Notes: generated by a model from the letters alone, not told the origin. A DNA stretch of 64,000 bases from Gnetum montanum (GCA_015680685.1 MNCI01035189.1:228505-292504); one strand, 5' to 3'. Numbered from the stretch's first letter, positions 45,732-58,008 are shown. A program made the numbers and translations.

Positions 45732-46300
45732 GCAGTGGGCAGGTTCGCCAAGGACTGTGATGGGATGTTTAACGCGAGGGTAGCTAAGGCGTCTGCTATG
45801 CTGTTCTCACCGCATGGCACATGTTGAACATCAGTGATCGCAAATTGTTTCAATAAGACCTTTGCTAGGTTGCAGTAGGGTTGCAGATGCGTACCCTTGT
45901 AGGCATAAACTTCGGTGACTTGATTCACAACTAGTTGTGAATCTCCCCAGATCGTCAGGTGTTGTACATGCAGTGCGCGGGCGGTTAAGAGGCCTTTGAC
46001 TAGCCCCTCATATTTTGCCACGCTGTTAGTGCATGGGAATGCGAAACGATAAGCGGACGGGTACATTTCCCTAAAGAGGAATGTGATTACGACAGCGGCG
46101 CTGCCTCCTTGCGTGGTTCAGCCACCGTCGAAGTGTAAGGTTGCCTCGAAATGCGGTGGGACGATGGCGACATCGCTTATGTATTCTTCTGGGAACTCGG
46201 GGTCGATGACCGCCTGGTTGTCGACTGGCAAGGCTGTGAGTTGGGTCGCTATGGCTTGTCCTTTTGTCGATGATTGCCTCACATAGCATAGATCAAATTC
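45732..46300 (-). pseudogene. Tat-2 second (archaeal-type) RNase H
   Basis: A second RNase H between the RT-linked RNase H and integrase. Motifs: LHFDGG with a stop right after, VAKYEGLVKGLLTARAL, IWGDSQLVVNQV and HVPCGENSIADALA, the D/E/D/D order of the archaeal-type enzyme. Tat-lineage plant elements are known for this acquired domain, so it supports the lineage call. Degrades RNA in RNA-DNA hybrids. The end toward integrase is disturbed by the N insert. Confidence 0.8.
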
Positions 46301-46319
46301 TGCAATTATGGCCTTCCAT

Positions 46320-47890
46320 CGGGCTATCTTTTTGTCTTCGTATAGGTTGCCGGTGATAGCCTAAAGTACATTGCTTTTGCAAATGATGTTGGTTGTGCTG
46401 CGGAATAGGTAGTGCCACCACCTTTTTAGCGCGAACACTAAGGCTAGGCAATTCCTTTCCAGCTCGTTGTATTTTTTCTCATATGATATTAATGCATGGC
46501 TTAGGTAATACACTGGTATCTCAAAGCCATCGTCCCGCTTCTGACATAGCAATGCGCTATGGATGCGTTGAAGGTGGCAAGGTATATGAAGAAAGGCTTG
46601 TCCCTCTATCGCGAGTACACTGTTGGTAAGTGGGAGAGTTGCTTCTTCAGGTTGTTGAAGGCTTGTTGACATTGGACTGTCCACTTGAAGTCAACCCCTT
46701 TTTTCATAAGATGTTGCATGGGGTGTAACTTATCGGTCAGTCTTGCTATGAACCTTTGAATAAATTGCACTCTACCTTGTAGGCCGCGTAACTCTTTTAG
46801 GCTTGTGGGGGGCGCTAGGTTGACGATAGCTTTGACTTTGTCTGGGTCCACCCGTATTCCAGCCTCCGATACTACAAACCCTAACATGCACCCGGTCTTT
46901 ACTCCGAAGATGCATTTCTTAGGATTGAGATGCAAATCGTGCCTTTGACAGCACTTGAGGGCTAACTCTAGGTCACGCGGGTGATGGACCACCTCTTTGG
47001 ACTTAACCACTATATCGTCTACGTAATCATTTAACATTTCTAGGATGTGGTTACTGAAAATGTACGTCATGGCTTGCTGGTATGTTGCCCCAGCATTCTT
47101 GAGCCCGAAGGGCATCATGGTATAGCAGAAGGTCCCCCATGGAGTCATGAAGGTGGTTAACAGCTGGTGTTCCGGGTTGATGCAGATTTGGTTATATCCG
47201 GAGAAACCATCCATGAAGGATAGCAAAGCATGCCCAGCCGTGGTGTCGATGAGTTGATTGATGTTTGGTAGTGGAAATTTATCCTTGATCATTGCCTTGT
47301 TCAAATCCCAGAAATCTATACACATTCGTATCCCTTCTTTTTTCTTTGAAACCACAACAATGTTGGACACCCACTATGAATAGTCGACTGCGCGGATGAA
47401 ACTTGCTCGATATAACTTAGTGACCTCTTCCTTCATGGCTAGCACGATTTCTAGCTTGATTTTGCATGCATTTTGTTTAACTGCCTTCACGTGGGGGTCT
47501 AAGACAATGTTATGCTGAATCAACTATGGATCTAAACCTGGAATATCTTCATATGACCATGTGAAGATGTCAACATGTTCTTGCAAGGTTTTAACTATGC
47601 CCTCATGTATTTGCGTATCGAGTCAAGAGCTGAGTCTTAATGTCTTTACCTTCCTTCTTGTAGAGGTTACAGGTGTCTTGACGAGTGGATCCTCGGTTAC
47701 ATCTCCGGCCTCCAAATCTAGGACATGGACTAGGTGCTTAGGTGAATCTGGGGATGATTCTAAGGTTTCTATAGTGTTAATCGCAATCGACTCTGAGTTG
47801 ATCGCGTCGGGGTTTAACTGTCTTACGAGCTTGCCTTGTGGTCCTTTCAACATTAGAGGTGTGGACAGGGCATGGTGGTTTTCCATTTCT
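46320..47890 (-). pseudogene. Tat-2 reverse transcriptase and RNase H
   Basis: Pre-RT block HVDIFTWSYEDIPGLDP near 47560, then the open frame 47370-46606: VVVSKKKEGIRMCIDF, KDKFPLPNINQLID, FMDGFSGYNQI, MMPFGLKNAGATYQQAM and the catalytic DYVDDIVVKS (YVDD). A frameshift near 46610 leads to the RT-linked RNase H (46684-46361) with VYYLSHAL, YNELERNCLALVFALKR. One stop separates the block before VSNIV. The frame upstream to 47886 (MENHHALSTP) is open and preceded by GATGGTAG, a possible splice acceptor. Confidence 0.9.
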
Positions 47891-47989
47891 TGCTTAACCT
47901 ACCATCACAAGATGAGATCCTGGGTAAGGGTCACCAGAGATTGTGCGGAATGTAAATCCACAAAGCAACATCGAGATGCAACTTGCTAA

Positions 47990-48693
47990 ATAAGACAGTG
48001 TAAAGATTGGAGGTTTGTTTGCTTAGGGTCGTGGCATACCACCCAGGCATAGGGATCTAGGATGGTCGAAGACACAGTCATTGTTGATGTAAATTGCAAA
48101 GTTATATATGGATGCCGAATCACTAGTTTAAATGTCATTTCGGATTACCATATTGTGACATGCAAAGTTTTGGTGCGCTAAATAACGATAAAAGAGATAG
48201 CGTTGTGAGCATGAGACATACTGGGCGGTTAATGCAAGCATGAAGGTGCGAAACTATTAAGGACTATGCTATCCTTATGTTGAGGTACACCAGGTGATTG
48301 CTAACGCAAGAAGCATAATTACTTCGTTTGACGTCATTGCAGACTACGACCATTATTAGTTGAAATATTATCATATCATTTTTAGTTTCGAGAAGGCAAG
48401 TAACTAACTTGGAGTGTGTGGACGTTTAAATGCCAATAGTGTCATGATGTCGTGGTGAGCATGCTATGTCGCCCACCATCCCTCGCCTTAATCGAAGAGA
48501 GACAAAAAAAGAAGTTTCCCCATTTTGTTCTTACTGCCATAAATATGGGTCGAATCCTGGTAATTTCGCTATTTTTGCCTTGGAAAGGTATAATCCTTAT
48601 CGGAGCACTTCGGCAATTTCGGGGTGTGGAGTCACTGTGTGAATCCATATCGAGGCGAATTTCTATGAAGGTTGTAAATTTGCTAGCAGGACT
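47990..48693. other. Region between RT start and the antisense gene
   Basis: Non-coding as far as I can tell. Two relatives of the AGTTTA repeat lie at 48123-48147 and 48309-48330. It should hold the promoter of the antisense gene; no clear TATA box was recognised. Confidence 0.45.
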
Positions 48694-51600
48694 ATGGCTC
48701 CCAAGACTCAGTTGGTGCTTGCGAAAGTCGGGGAGGCGTAGAAGGCTTTGAGACATGGGTCGCAGGCGAGCGTTCCGGCGTGGGAGGACATATCATTGAC
48801 CCAGTGAGTTTTATACATCTCTTCTATCCCTTTCTCTTTGCACCTTCTACCCTTTTCCACCCTATTTTTATGTCTTATTTTTTTTACTATTGGTATTTTC
48901 TGTGGCTATGTCTTTTTGGTTTTGGTGTTGTCGTGGTCTTGCTTTCTTTTGGTCATCTCTATTGTGCAAGGGTCTCGTCGTGGTGATGTGCAAGATCATT
49001 AATACCACGACTGTTGCCATGGCTGCGAGGCCGAGGTCCTCTAAGCTGTTGGACCGTGAAACCTTTGGGAGGGGGTTTAGTTACGTGTGACGTAGGCACG
49101 TATTCTGTTTGGGTCTGCTATTAGTTATCTTACGGCTACGTCAAGTTACTTGCATGTTCTTGCTACGCTAGGCTTCTGCATCTTTGTTGTGCTATGATGA
49201 ACAAGGATCATGCTATGCTTCACTTATGGTTGGCTAGGCGCTGCTACGGTGCACACGTATTATGTTCATGTTTGATGTCATTGTCTGTTGTTTCCGTTAT
49301 GCAGGGTAGGGCCAAGGTCTAGGTTGGTCGTTTTGGATCTGGAAGGAGTCTTGTGTCATGTAGGTGGACCCATGTCCAACGTTCCCCCTCCTTCGATATG
49401 TTTGGAAGGTCGAGCGGTTTGGTTTAGAGATGGGGCGCGAGACTTCCTGCAATTCCTCCTCAACCGGTTTAGTCTTATGATTTGGTCCTCTTCGGATGAG
49501 ACGTCGGCATTCTGCGTGATAGAGGCCTTGTTGCTAGGGGCAAATCAGGGCATCTTGAGATACCTTTTCAATGATGCAACTTTGGGCAAGCCAAGAGGAG
49601 GGTCTTCTCCACACTCCATAGGGTTGAGGTGCTTGGCCTGGATTTGGGACATGTCAGAATACCAGTGCTATCATCCTTTCAACACGTTGTACCTCGCATG
49701 CCACATGGCAACATATTTCCTGAATCCACAGGGGACTGTTTACTGCGTTGGCAGGTGATTTTTATGTCTTTATTTCATTGTGTAACATTGGCTATGCTCA
49801 GTCGAGGGTTGATGGCGTGCACTTGTCATCAGGTTCCATCTTAATGACGACGGGGTTCATGATCAACCCGATGAATTGGCCACGGCTCAACTAGCCCTGC
49901 AAGAATTTGCCTCTGCCAAGAGCTTGCGAGCGGGCATGATTTCTCTTTGCAGGGAAGGGTACCGTCCCCTCTTACGCATGCTTGCCTCTTTCTACACTAA
50001 TTTCAAGACAAAAGGCTAACTGGACAAGGAGTGGAGGGAACCTTTTAAGCAAGTTACGCTCGAAGTAGTCTTAGCGGCTGAACTCCCACTATTCCCCTCA
50101 CCGTATAGGCCTGGTGGATTAACAAGCAGGTGTCATTTTTTTTAGTGTTTTGTGATCATTGCTGTAGGAGCGAAGAAGCCTCGCGAAGTGACGGTGGTGA
50201 CTGCTAGAGGGCAAAGGAGAAACATCTACTTCAAATACGGTGAGGTATCGGCAAGCCAGAGCTAGTTGGAATGGGGGGATCCAGGCCCCTTGCTTAGAAG
50301 AATTCGGATGGCCAGGCTTATGGATTTGTTTATGGCACCGAATCTAGGCATTCCTGCTACCGAAATGCTTTCCCTGGTCAACTCCTTTTTTGGGCAGGTG
50401 AGTCATTTTCGCACATACGTGCAGAGTGTGTGGGTGGTCATTGACATCAATGACCGACTATTTGCAGATTTGTTCGGCATTCCTAATGATGGCGTCAATG
50501 TGATGTCAANAATTTGTTCGGCATTCCTAATGATGGCGTCAATGTGATGTCAAAGGGTAAGCAGGAGTTGACCCTTCATAAGTAGCATATTGAGGAGTGG
50601 CTGAGGCTCACCAAGGAGCGGAAAGGGTTCCCTATGGAGAAACTTAAGGATGGTCCTGCCATGGGAATATACTCGGTCTTTCGTGCTCGTGCATTCACTC
50701 AACTGCTTACCCAAGGAAAGGTCTTAGGGCTTGGGCAGGCTTGGATCATGTGGGAAGTCATGGAGGAAGGGGCCCATTATAATTGGGCCTAATTCCTGTG
50801 TAATGGCTTGCAGGGCAAGATTTTAGGGCTCCATGAGCAAACAGAGTCCCGTTCTAACATGCACTACGCCTTCTACATTGGCTGTCTAAAGCGCTTTGCA
50901 AAATTCCTGGTGGTCCAGGAGGATGGGGTCTAGTCTGAGCTGGATCGTGAACAGATCCCCAAGCCATGGATTCGACAGATCTTTCAGACCATGCAAGCCT
51001 AGGCTCCTCCGAAAGTGGTCGGGGATTCATTTTCCGTAATGACTAAAGGTCTAACGGTTCGTAGTGCTTGTGGCCAGGACAGTGTAGGGGAGACCCCCCC
51101 TACCATACTTGACGACGTGATCTAGGGTGATCGTCTTATGGCTGACGCCATTCCTACGGAGTTGCGGAGAAAGAGATCTCCCCCTGCTAGGGAAAGCCCT
51201 TGTGAAGAGGAGCGACGACTACGGTTCAAGTTGCGGCGAACGCAACCCCATATTGGTGAGCATTTAGAATGCTGAGTATTTCATGCTTAGCTAAGTGGTG
51301 CTTTGTGGCATGGTATCAGTTTTGAGTTAATCAACTTCGATTTATTGTGTGTATACCCTTTGCGAACAGCAAAAGAAGAAGGCGAAGAAGAAGGTGACGA
51401 AGAAGTGTCAGTCCTTAGATCGGGGGCAACAAATAGAGACATGAGGGGCTGGTTTTGGAAGAGAGGGCCTCGGCTAGGGATACTGGGGCTCCTGTCTCCA
51501 GGGCAGGGGCTCTTGTCATTAGGGAGCCTCTTCCTACTAGTGAAGAGGTGTCCTCCCAAAATAAGAAAGACATTGCCCTCCTGAAGGGAAAAGCACCAGC

Positions 51601-53067
51601 ACTCGAAGTAGGAGTTCTTAGGGACCTGGCTGGGCCTTCTACAGAACCTACCACAATTGTGTTGGACCAGCATGATGCGAAACAACAACCGAATACTAGT
51701 GAGCTTAGGTTTTGGATGTACCTTACTGTAGTTCACTTCGGCTGTTGTTGTCATGCTTAATCGTGGTTGCTGCTACCATGCTTAATTATGTGGCAGGTGC
51801 TACCATTGATGTATCAGGACCTTCTTCACCCCAGATGGAGTCGTGGGCCGAGATTCTTGACAAGTTTACGTTTGTCCAAGGGCTTGTTGATGACATGATC
51901 AAATGCCTTCAACAGGCGGATCCTCGTGCGGGTGGGTAGGAGTGTTAATAGCCCCTATGCCACTATGCTACAACTCTAAACGTATTGATTTATGTTATGT
52001 TGATATGGTTGTTATATTTTCTATAGCCTCTCGGCTCAAATGGGAGCCGGCTCGACCTATGGAAATTGGCGTGGTGTCTACACTTTCATCCGACGTGACT
52101 GAAGTGCCTTATCACGTATTTGACGAGGCTTAAAAATGCATTTTGCATTTGGCGTGCTCCCTATGGGAATGCAGACGTACCAATGAGGAATTGTGGAAAC
52201 GGGCTTATAGGAGCGAGCAGAGAGAGACGGAACTGGTTGCTGAGGTGGAGAACCTCAAGTCCAGGATTGATTTCCTCGTGAACTATAGTCCCGACCCCAT
52301 GGGGTCACAAAGGGCTATGGTCGATCATGCCAGATTTTGGACCATCGTTCATCAGAACGTAGAATCCACCCACGAAATAGTCGAACAGTAGATGCAGATG
52401 AATTTGCTGGCCCAGAACTGCCAAGATATGAAAGACATCAATGTCAAGATCTTCGAATGGGGGAACGCCCAGAGGGACCACAAGTATACATACAAGCAAG
52501 AAAACAAAACCCGTCGAAGGCTATATAGAGACGCTACTGTGGAGGCATTCTCGTACGAGGCGTTTGTGAAGGCCATCGGTGCTTCTGAGGCTTATGCCAA
52601 GTTTAAAGAGCAGGTGTAGGTCACGGAGTCTCTAGATTTGGGGGTGACCCTTCCTAAAGGGGAGACCACTACCACCTCCCTTTCCCTGGGACCTCTAAGA
52701 TGGATAATTTTGGAAAAGGGGAAAGTTGCCGCTACGAACGCTAAACCTAACAACACGCCTTGGGTGAATATCTCGATGGAGAAAATTGAACGTCGTCTCA
52801 GGCTTAGTCTAGACCATATACCTCTTGTGACGGACATGGGCTCCCCTCAGGTTAGTTGCTTTGATGCTCTGCTACAGCTGTCATTTATCACATTTGTTGC
52901 CCCTACTAACTAGTTTATCCTTCGGGATGCAGGCTCTTAACGAGGATGTGAGGCCCATGGAGGGAAGGGATGAGGTGTTGGTAGGGAGCAATATGGGAGC
53001 AGACAATGTGCAAGTGAACGTAGTAGAGATAAACAACGAAGGCGATGTGAATAGGGATAGCTTGTGA
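48694..53067 (+). pseudogene. Antisense multi-exon gene of Tat-2 with FCP1/NIF-like domain
   Basis: Plus-strand gene opposite to gag-pol. Likely exons: 48694-48803 (starts MAPKTQLVLAKVG), 48995-49084, 49305-49754, 49833-50129, 50168-51255, 51370-51698, 51797-51931, 52027-52850, 52933-53067; all proposed introns are GT-AG. Two junctions join perfectly in frame: 49754/49833 (phase 2) and 52850/52933 (phase 0). Exons 3-4 hold an FCP1/NIF-like HAD domain. Exon 5 has LFGIPNDGVNVM and a long helical region resembling plant transposon-associated proteins. Exons 6-9 are charged and coiled. Premature stops near 48740, 50020, 52132, 52391 and 52619 and a frame jump at 50129/50168 show this copy is dead. 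The last exons match Tat-1 (26-1007). Confidence 0.7.
49305..50020 (+). pseudogene. FCP1/NIF-like HAD domain inside the antisense gene
   Basis: Visible order: RLVVLDLEGVLCH (HAD motif I, normally DxDG or, in a plant family, DVNG), FRDGARDFLQFLLNRF, LMIWSSSDETSAF (motif II, WSS), LRCLAWIW, then NTLYLACHMATYFLNPQGTV where the family has NTLLVDDSPYKA..NPP.TAI, and finally ELATAQLALQEFASAKSL matching the C-terminal helix. The motif III aspartates are replaced (ACH), so phosphatase activity is unlikely. The domain crosses the intron at 49755-49832 without a frame change. Best explanation: a captured host gene of the plant NIF-like family. Confidence 0.7.
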
Positions 53068-53227
53068 GGGCATGAGAGCGGATCCCCCCCTTTCCCTTTT
53101 TTTTTGTTTTGGAAGAGTTTACAAACATTGCCAATAAGCTAAAATTTTGAATGAAATGTGAAAATTCCAGAAAGGAAAACTGGTTTCATGTTATCATGTG
53201 TGTTATGTGAAGTTTTCGTACTTTGGG

Positions 53228-53290
53228 ATGCTAATTTTAGGCCATTCCGGGCCGTTTGTTAGTTTTAGGCCATTTCGTGCCATTTGCGTA
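53228..53290. repeat. Two AGTTTTAGGCCATT repeats between antisense gene and protease
   Basis: TAATTTTAGGCCATTCCGG and AGTTTTAGGCCATTTCGTG, 30 bp apart, are closest to the four-copy array at 1385-1500 in Tat-1 and lie in the same place relative to protease and antisense gene. Confidence 0.8.
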
Positions 53291-53374
53291 TTGTGCTGAA
53301 AAGATGACACCCTAGCGGGTTTAGTAGAAAACGAATATGCGAGAATGGCGACTGGGTGAGAGGTCGCAAGGCTA

Positions 53375-54300
53375 CTATGCTACGCATAGTTGTCTCCTGA
53401 CCTTTTGTGGGTTGACAGGGATGTAAGGTCGAGGCATTTTGCTAGGGCCCTCGTTCTTGCCACTGTCCTCCGCTTGAAAGGGCAACTCCACCCAGACGTT
53501 TTCTACCTGGGGATCACTTTGTTGGGCCAATCCCTTCGTTGTATGGTTGGTGCATGCATGAACAGGCACTTCATCTTCAGAGGTTGTAACTTCTAAACCT
53601 TGCTCTACGTTTAGGTTACTAATTACTTGTGTTACCGCCCCATCGCCATGGATTATCACCTCCCTTCCCTCATATGGTAAGTGGATTTTTTGGTGTATAG
53701 GCGAGGAAATAACCCCAAGTTGTGCTAACCATGATCTTCCCAAGATTAGGTTAAACCCGGGCATTTCTTCGACTACAACGAATGTTGCGTCTGTGGGGAG
53801 CTCATTCCCCACTATGAAGTTTACGTGAACTACGCCTTTTACCAGGACACGTGCCCTATTGAAGGACCGCAGGCACGACGTTGTTGTTGGTTTGATCTGG
53901 TTGACCAACCCTAGTCTCTCTATGATACGCAAAGAGATGACATTTGTGGCGGTCCCATCGTCAACATGCACCCTTCGAATTTGGTATTGATCGACCCGAA
54001 TTATGATGAAGAGAGGCGCGGTAGTCACTTGGCCCTTTTTGGGATCTTCCTTAAGGGCTTTGTTGCTGAAAGTTAGTGGAGGTGCAGACTCCATGGGTGC
54101 GGAGGGGAGTATGACTGAGTGGATCGTTTTCTCGTCTGCCGGCATGTTTTCATCAACCGGGATTGCCGTTAACATGCGAACTAGAGCCTCACGATGAGAG
54201 GCGGATACCATGACTAAGTTGTATAGGCTTAACATGGTATTTCTTTGCTTTAGGGTTTACCCAACCTGGGTTAGGGCATTCAAGAAGTCTTGTCCACTTG
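53375..54300 (-). pseudogene. Tat-2 aspartic protease
   Basis: Open frame of 286 codons (54235-53375): REALVRMLTAIPVDENMP, then VHVDDGTATNVIS with DDG at the active site, LVKGVVHVNF, and MPGFNLILGRSWLAQLG, followed by a Glu/Thr/Pro-rich tail containing WVELPF. Same order and residues as Tat-1. It would mature the polyprotein. The frame is the best preserved in Tat-2. It ends near CAAAAG|GTCAGG, a possible splice donor. Confidence 0.88.
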
Positions 54301-54670
54301 CTTATTCGACACTCTCCTCCTTGATCCGTCCTAGAAGATGAATCTCCCGAGGGGAGATGGCCCCAGACCTAGGTTCAAATTTTTGGTGACAGGATGTAAT
54401 AAGTTGTGTGCTTGCGTCGATCTTCATCGAAGGTGATGAAGGTGTGAGTTTAGAGGGAAAAAGCATAGTTTTAGAGATGCTTTTGACGTTGTTCCTTTTC
54501 GACACCTCACCCATCGCGTAGTTTTCTCGCGTCGTAGGGCGAGGAAGCTATTTGTTGCTACGTGGGATGGAGGCTATTGAAGATGTCGATGTTCTAATGA
54601 CAAATGGGGTTAGATGTGTTAGCGGATGGGGTTGCATGGCCTCGCCAACAGGTGGTGCAGAGGCAGATGT

Positions 54671-57187
54671 TCATGATGGGACTTTTAGTATGAAGGGCGA
54701 CTGTGGGCTTGGACTGGTCATTGGTGGCATGGGCGTACTACGCTGAGGCACACGAATCACAAATGGTTGGAAGGATGGCGTGGGATCATTCTCAATACTA
54801 ATGGCATTGATTACGTAATTAGTGTTGTTGGCGTTGAGTGGGTCGGTATAGATGTACATGGATTGGTTTTCAGGATGTACTGGGCTACCTTCATCTAGCA
54901 CCAGATGCCCTAGGTCAATCAGTCTTTGGATGTCATCTTGCAACGATAGACAATAATCTATGGTATGACCACATAATTGATGGTAATTGCAAAACTTGTC
55001 CAGCCTAAAACCTTTAGGGACAGGAGGTTCGTTGGGCAGGGCTAAAGAGGGGTTTCTAAGGAGCTCGCAGTAGCATCGATGTCTCATGTTTGCTTCTTCT
55101 GAAATCTGCTTGTGTTGAAGGTACCCCTTGTCAACAGTTGCTTTAGGAGTTCTGAAAGTTTAAGGGGCAGCGGAGTATATTTTGAACGATCTTTACACTC
55201 GAAATTAGGTTTAGTGTATGTAGATGTCTCAAATGCGGGGGCAGCGGGTTGTAATGCTTGGTCTAGCTTGGGCCTTGAGTCAACTACAGGCATGGTCGAT
55301 TTCTTGGTATTCTTGTTTCCGCTGTTGCTGTGTTTGGGCTTAGCCTCAGCTGCCACAATAGCCACTAGGGTCGTTGGGACCTTGCCTTTGTCTTTCTTTG
55401 CAGAACTCTTCCTACAAGTGATGTAAGTCGGGTCTTTACTTACCTCGGCTGCGTCTTGTTAGCTTTTTGTTTGAGCGAAAGCTTGGCTAAGTGAGCGTGG
55501 AGCAAGGTAATATAGTTTTGACTTGATGAAGTCATTCACTACACCCTTAAAGACGGCTAACAAATGAGCCTCTGCGATAGGTTCACGAATTTTGTTAAGG
55601 GTTGTGCTCCATCGTTGAATGAATTTTTGAACTGGTTCTAGCAGGTCTTGCTTCACACTCATCAATTGATCTAGTGTGGTTTCTGGCTTCAAGTTATACT
55701 TGAAGCATGTCACAAACTGGATCAAGATTTCTTCCAAAGTCGAAATGGATGAACGTGGCAATGCACGATACCAATCTAGGGCTTTCCCGGCAAGGGACAT
55801 GGCAAAAACACGAATGATCGTATGCGGCCATTGTTGCAGCAACAAAGACTCTGACCGGAAAGTGATGAGATGTGTATTGGGATCTCCTTCTCCATTGTAC
55901 TTTGTGAAGTGCAGGAGGGACATCCCAAGTGGTAGTATCAAGGCAGGGATTGCGGGGTTGACAGGGTCGTCTTGGTAAAAGTCCATGACTCGTACCGTAT
56001 CAGACCCAACAGCTTTGAGACATTTTACTTCCTCGGTTAGGGTTTAAATAAGTTGAAACGCTTGGTCCAGACCCAAGGATGTTGTAGACGGCTGAGGGAC
56101 TATAGAAGCAACCCCCATAGGTGGCATGGTAACAATGGCGATTTGACCCATCAGCTGTGTTGTTGAGGCCGCCCCTACCAAAGGTGTTGTTTGCGTTGTC
56201 CACCATCTGGTGGGGGGTATCATTAGAGCAGTGTTAGCGGGATAAGCTACCGAGTAGGCTGTTTGAGTCACCGGTGGGACCCCCCATGGGCCCGCACCAG
56301 GTTGTGCTGTTTGGGGGGTCGAGTAGACTTGAGGGCGAGTGTAATGAGACATCTGCGATGATTGCGGAACGGACGAAGAAGCGAACGGTGGCCACCACGT
56401 GGATGGGACTGGGCCCACCACAGTGGGTTGGATGGTCGCATATGTAGGAATTGGTATGGGAGTTAGGTGCGGTTGTAGAGTAGGTACAGTGTGGACATAC
56501 AGTAGAGTAGCTGCGATAGGTATGTTGCATGTTGTAGTAGTATGCTGATAAACGGCTTGCAGTGGCACAGTTGTTGCGGGTGCAACGAGCAATAGGGGTG
56601 ATGAAGTGCTAGGAACGTGGCATGGCTACCCACCGTAGTTACGGTTGTAGACTGCTGCATCGTAGGGGCGATGGCGAAGGGGGTAGCGATAGGCAGCGGG
56701 TTGACCCAGAAGGACTGGGTAGGCAGGATAGGAGTAGGGTTGGCTAGGCCTCCCTCATCAGATTGGGAATCGAGTTCCTCTTGCCCATCTTGAAAGGTGT
56801 CATCCTAGTTGGACGCTATGTCTTGTTGCCGTCTAAGCTTTGTCAACTGGATTAGTTGATCTAGCAGCCTTTGGTTCGCTTGTGTCAAAGGCAAGGAAAT
56901 GCCCTGGTTAGGAATGAATTCCTCTTCGTTGCAGTAAGCGAACTCGAAGCTACGTTTTTCTTCGGGTTCGTGTAAATCTAAGGGTAGGTTAACCTGTACC
57001 TTCGCGCAAAGGAAATTGTAATGCTCATGTTGTTGGGCCAAGCCCTTAGGTCCTTGATTTTGAATCCTGAGAGACCGACGTGCTTCTAGTGTTGGATTCA
57101 ACCATTGTTCGGCACCAGTAGTGCCTCAGGCTGCGAAGGGCACCTCCATGTTGGAGATATCGATAGCGGTGGAGTCAGAAGTCATCA
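54671..57187 (-). pseudogene. Tat-2 gag
   Basis: Probable start ATG at 57187 (MMTSDSTAIDISN); a stop after FAA is an early break. The N-terminal part (57101-56805) is charged; 56592-56044 is Thr/Pro/Ala/Gln-rich and disordered. The core 55986-55459 has LHFTKYNGEGDPNTHLITF, LAGKALDWY and QKFIQRW (Retrotrans_gag). 55087-54671 has the Tat-type knuckle CNYHQLCGHTIDYC and the DDIQRLIDLGHL helix, then two PFVIRVP-like motifs. It packages the genomic RNA. Confidence 0.85.
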
Positions 57188-57269
57188 TTAAGCAAGTGAT
57201 TATGCGAAAATGCTAGAAAGATTATGCGAGAATGCTAGGAAATGCAGAAGAACAGAAGGATTCAACAAA

Positions 57270-57960
57270 ACGAAGACAGGTGGCTTTTCATCCTGCAGGA
57301 TCCCGGAGGGACCGTCGAGGCGACCGACCTATGCCACACAAGACGGAAATAGACTTAAAGGGTGTCACGCTTTCGCTTGTGCTAGCTAGGACCCAGAACT
57401 CATGTGGGACCACTGTAGAGGAAGCAAGTTAAATTGTCGTCCGAAGGCCTATTGTCTCATAGGGTTCCGAAGGAATCGTCGAGGCAACCGATCTACACCA
57501 CACAATGCGCAAACAACCACAAAGGGTGTCGAGTCTACGCTAATGCGGGGTGTGGAAGGCATACGAGACTACCTTAAGACGAGCAAATTAACTAGCGATC
57601 AGGCAAATTTTGTGTCTCGCAGGATCCTAGAGGGACTGTCGAGGCGACCGGTCTGTACCACACGGAATGAGGTAAAGAACGCAGGCGAGACAACTACAAG
57701 ATGGGAAAATTAACTAGCACTCAGGTAGGCTTTATGTCTCATAGGATCTCAAAGGGACCGTCCAAGCGACCGATCTGCACCGCATGGGGCGGGGTGTAGT
57801 ACGCAAGCGAGACAACCGTAGAATGAGCTAGTTAACTGGTAATCGGAGGTCTTGTGTCCTGTGGGGCTCCGGAGGAACCGTCGAGGTGACCGATCTGCGT
57901 CGCACAGAACGCAAACAACCACAAGAGGGTGTCGCATCTATGCTCATGTGTATCAAAGTG
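57270..57960. repeat. Leader tandem repeats of Tat-2 (5 units, 120-165 bp)
   Basis: The marker GTCGAGGCGACCGATCTRC recurs at 57313, 57478, 57638, 57758 and 57880 (some with one or two changes). Each unit also has GGATCC...GAGGGACC before it. The array lies between primer site and gag, the same place as the unrelated 46-bp array of Tat-1. Confidence 0.88.
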
Positions 57961-58008
57961 TAAAAGGCTCACAGAACTACCGTGACACGTGGCACAGGCA
58001 CCAAAAGG

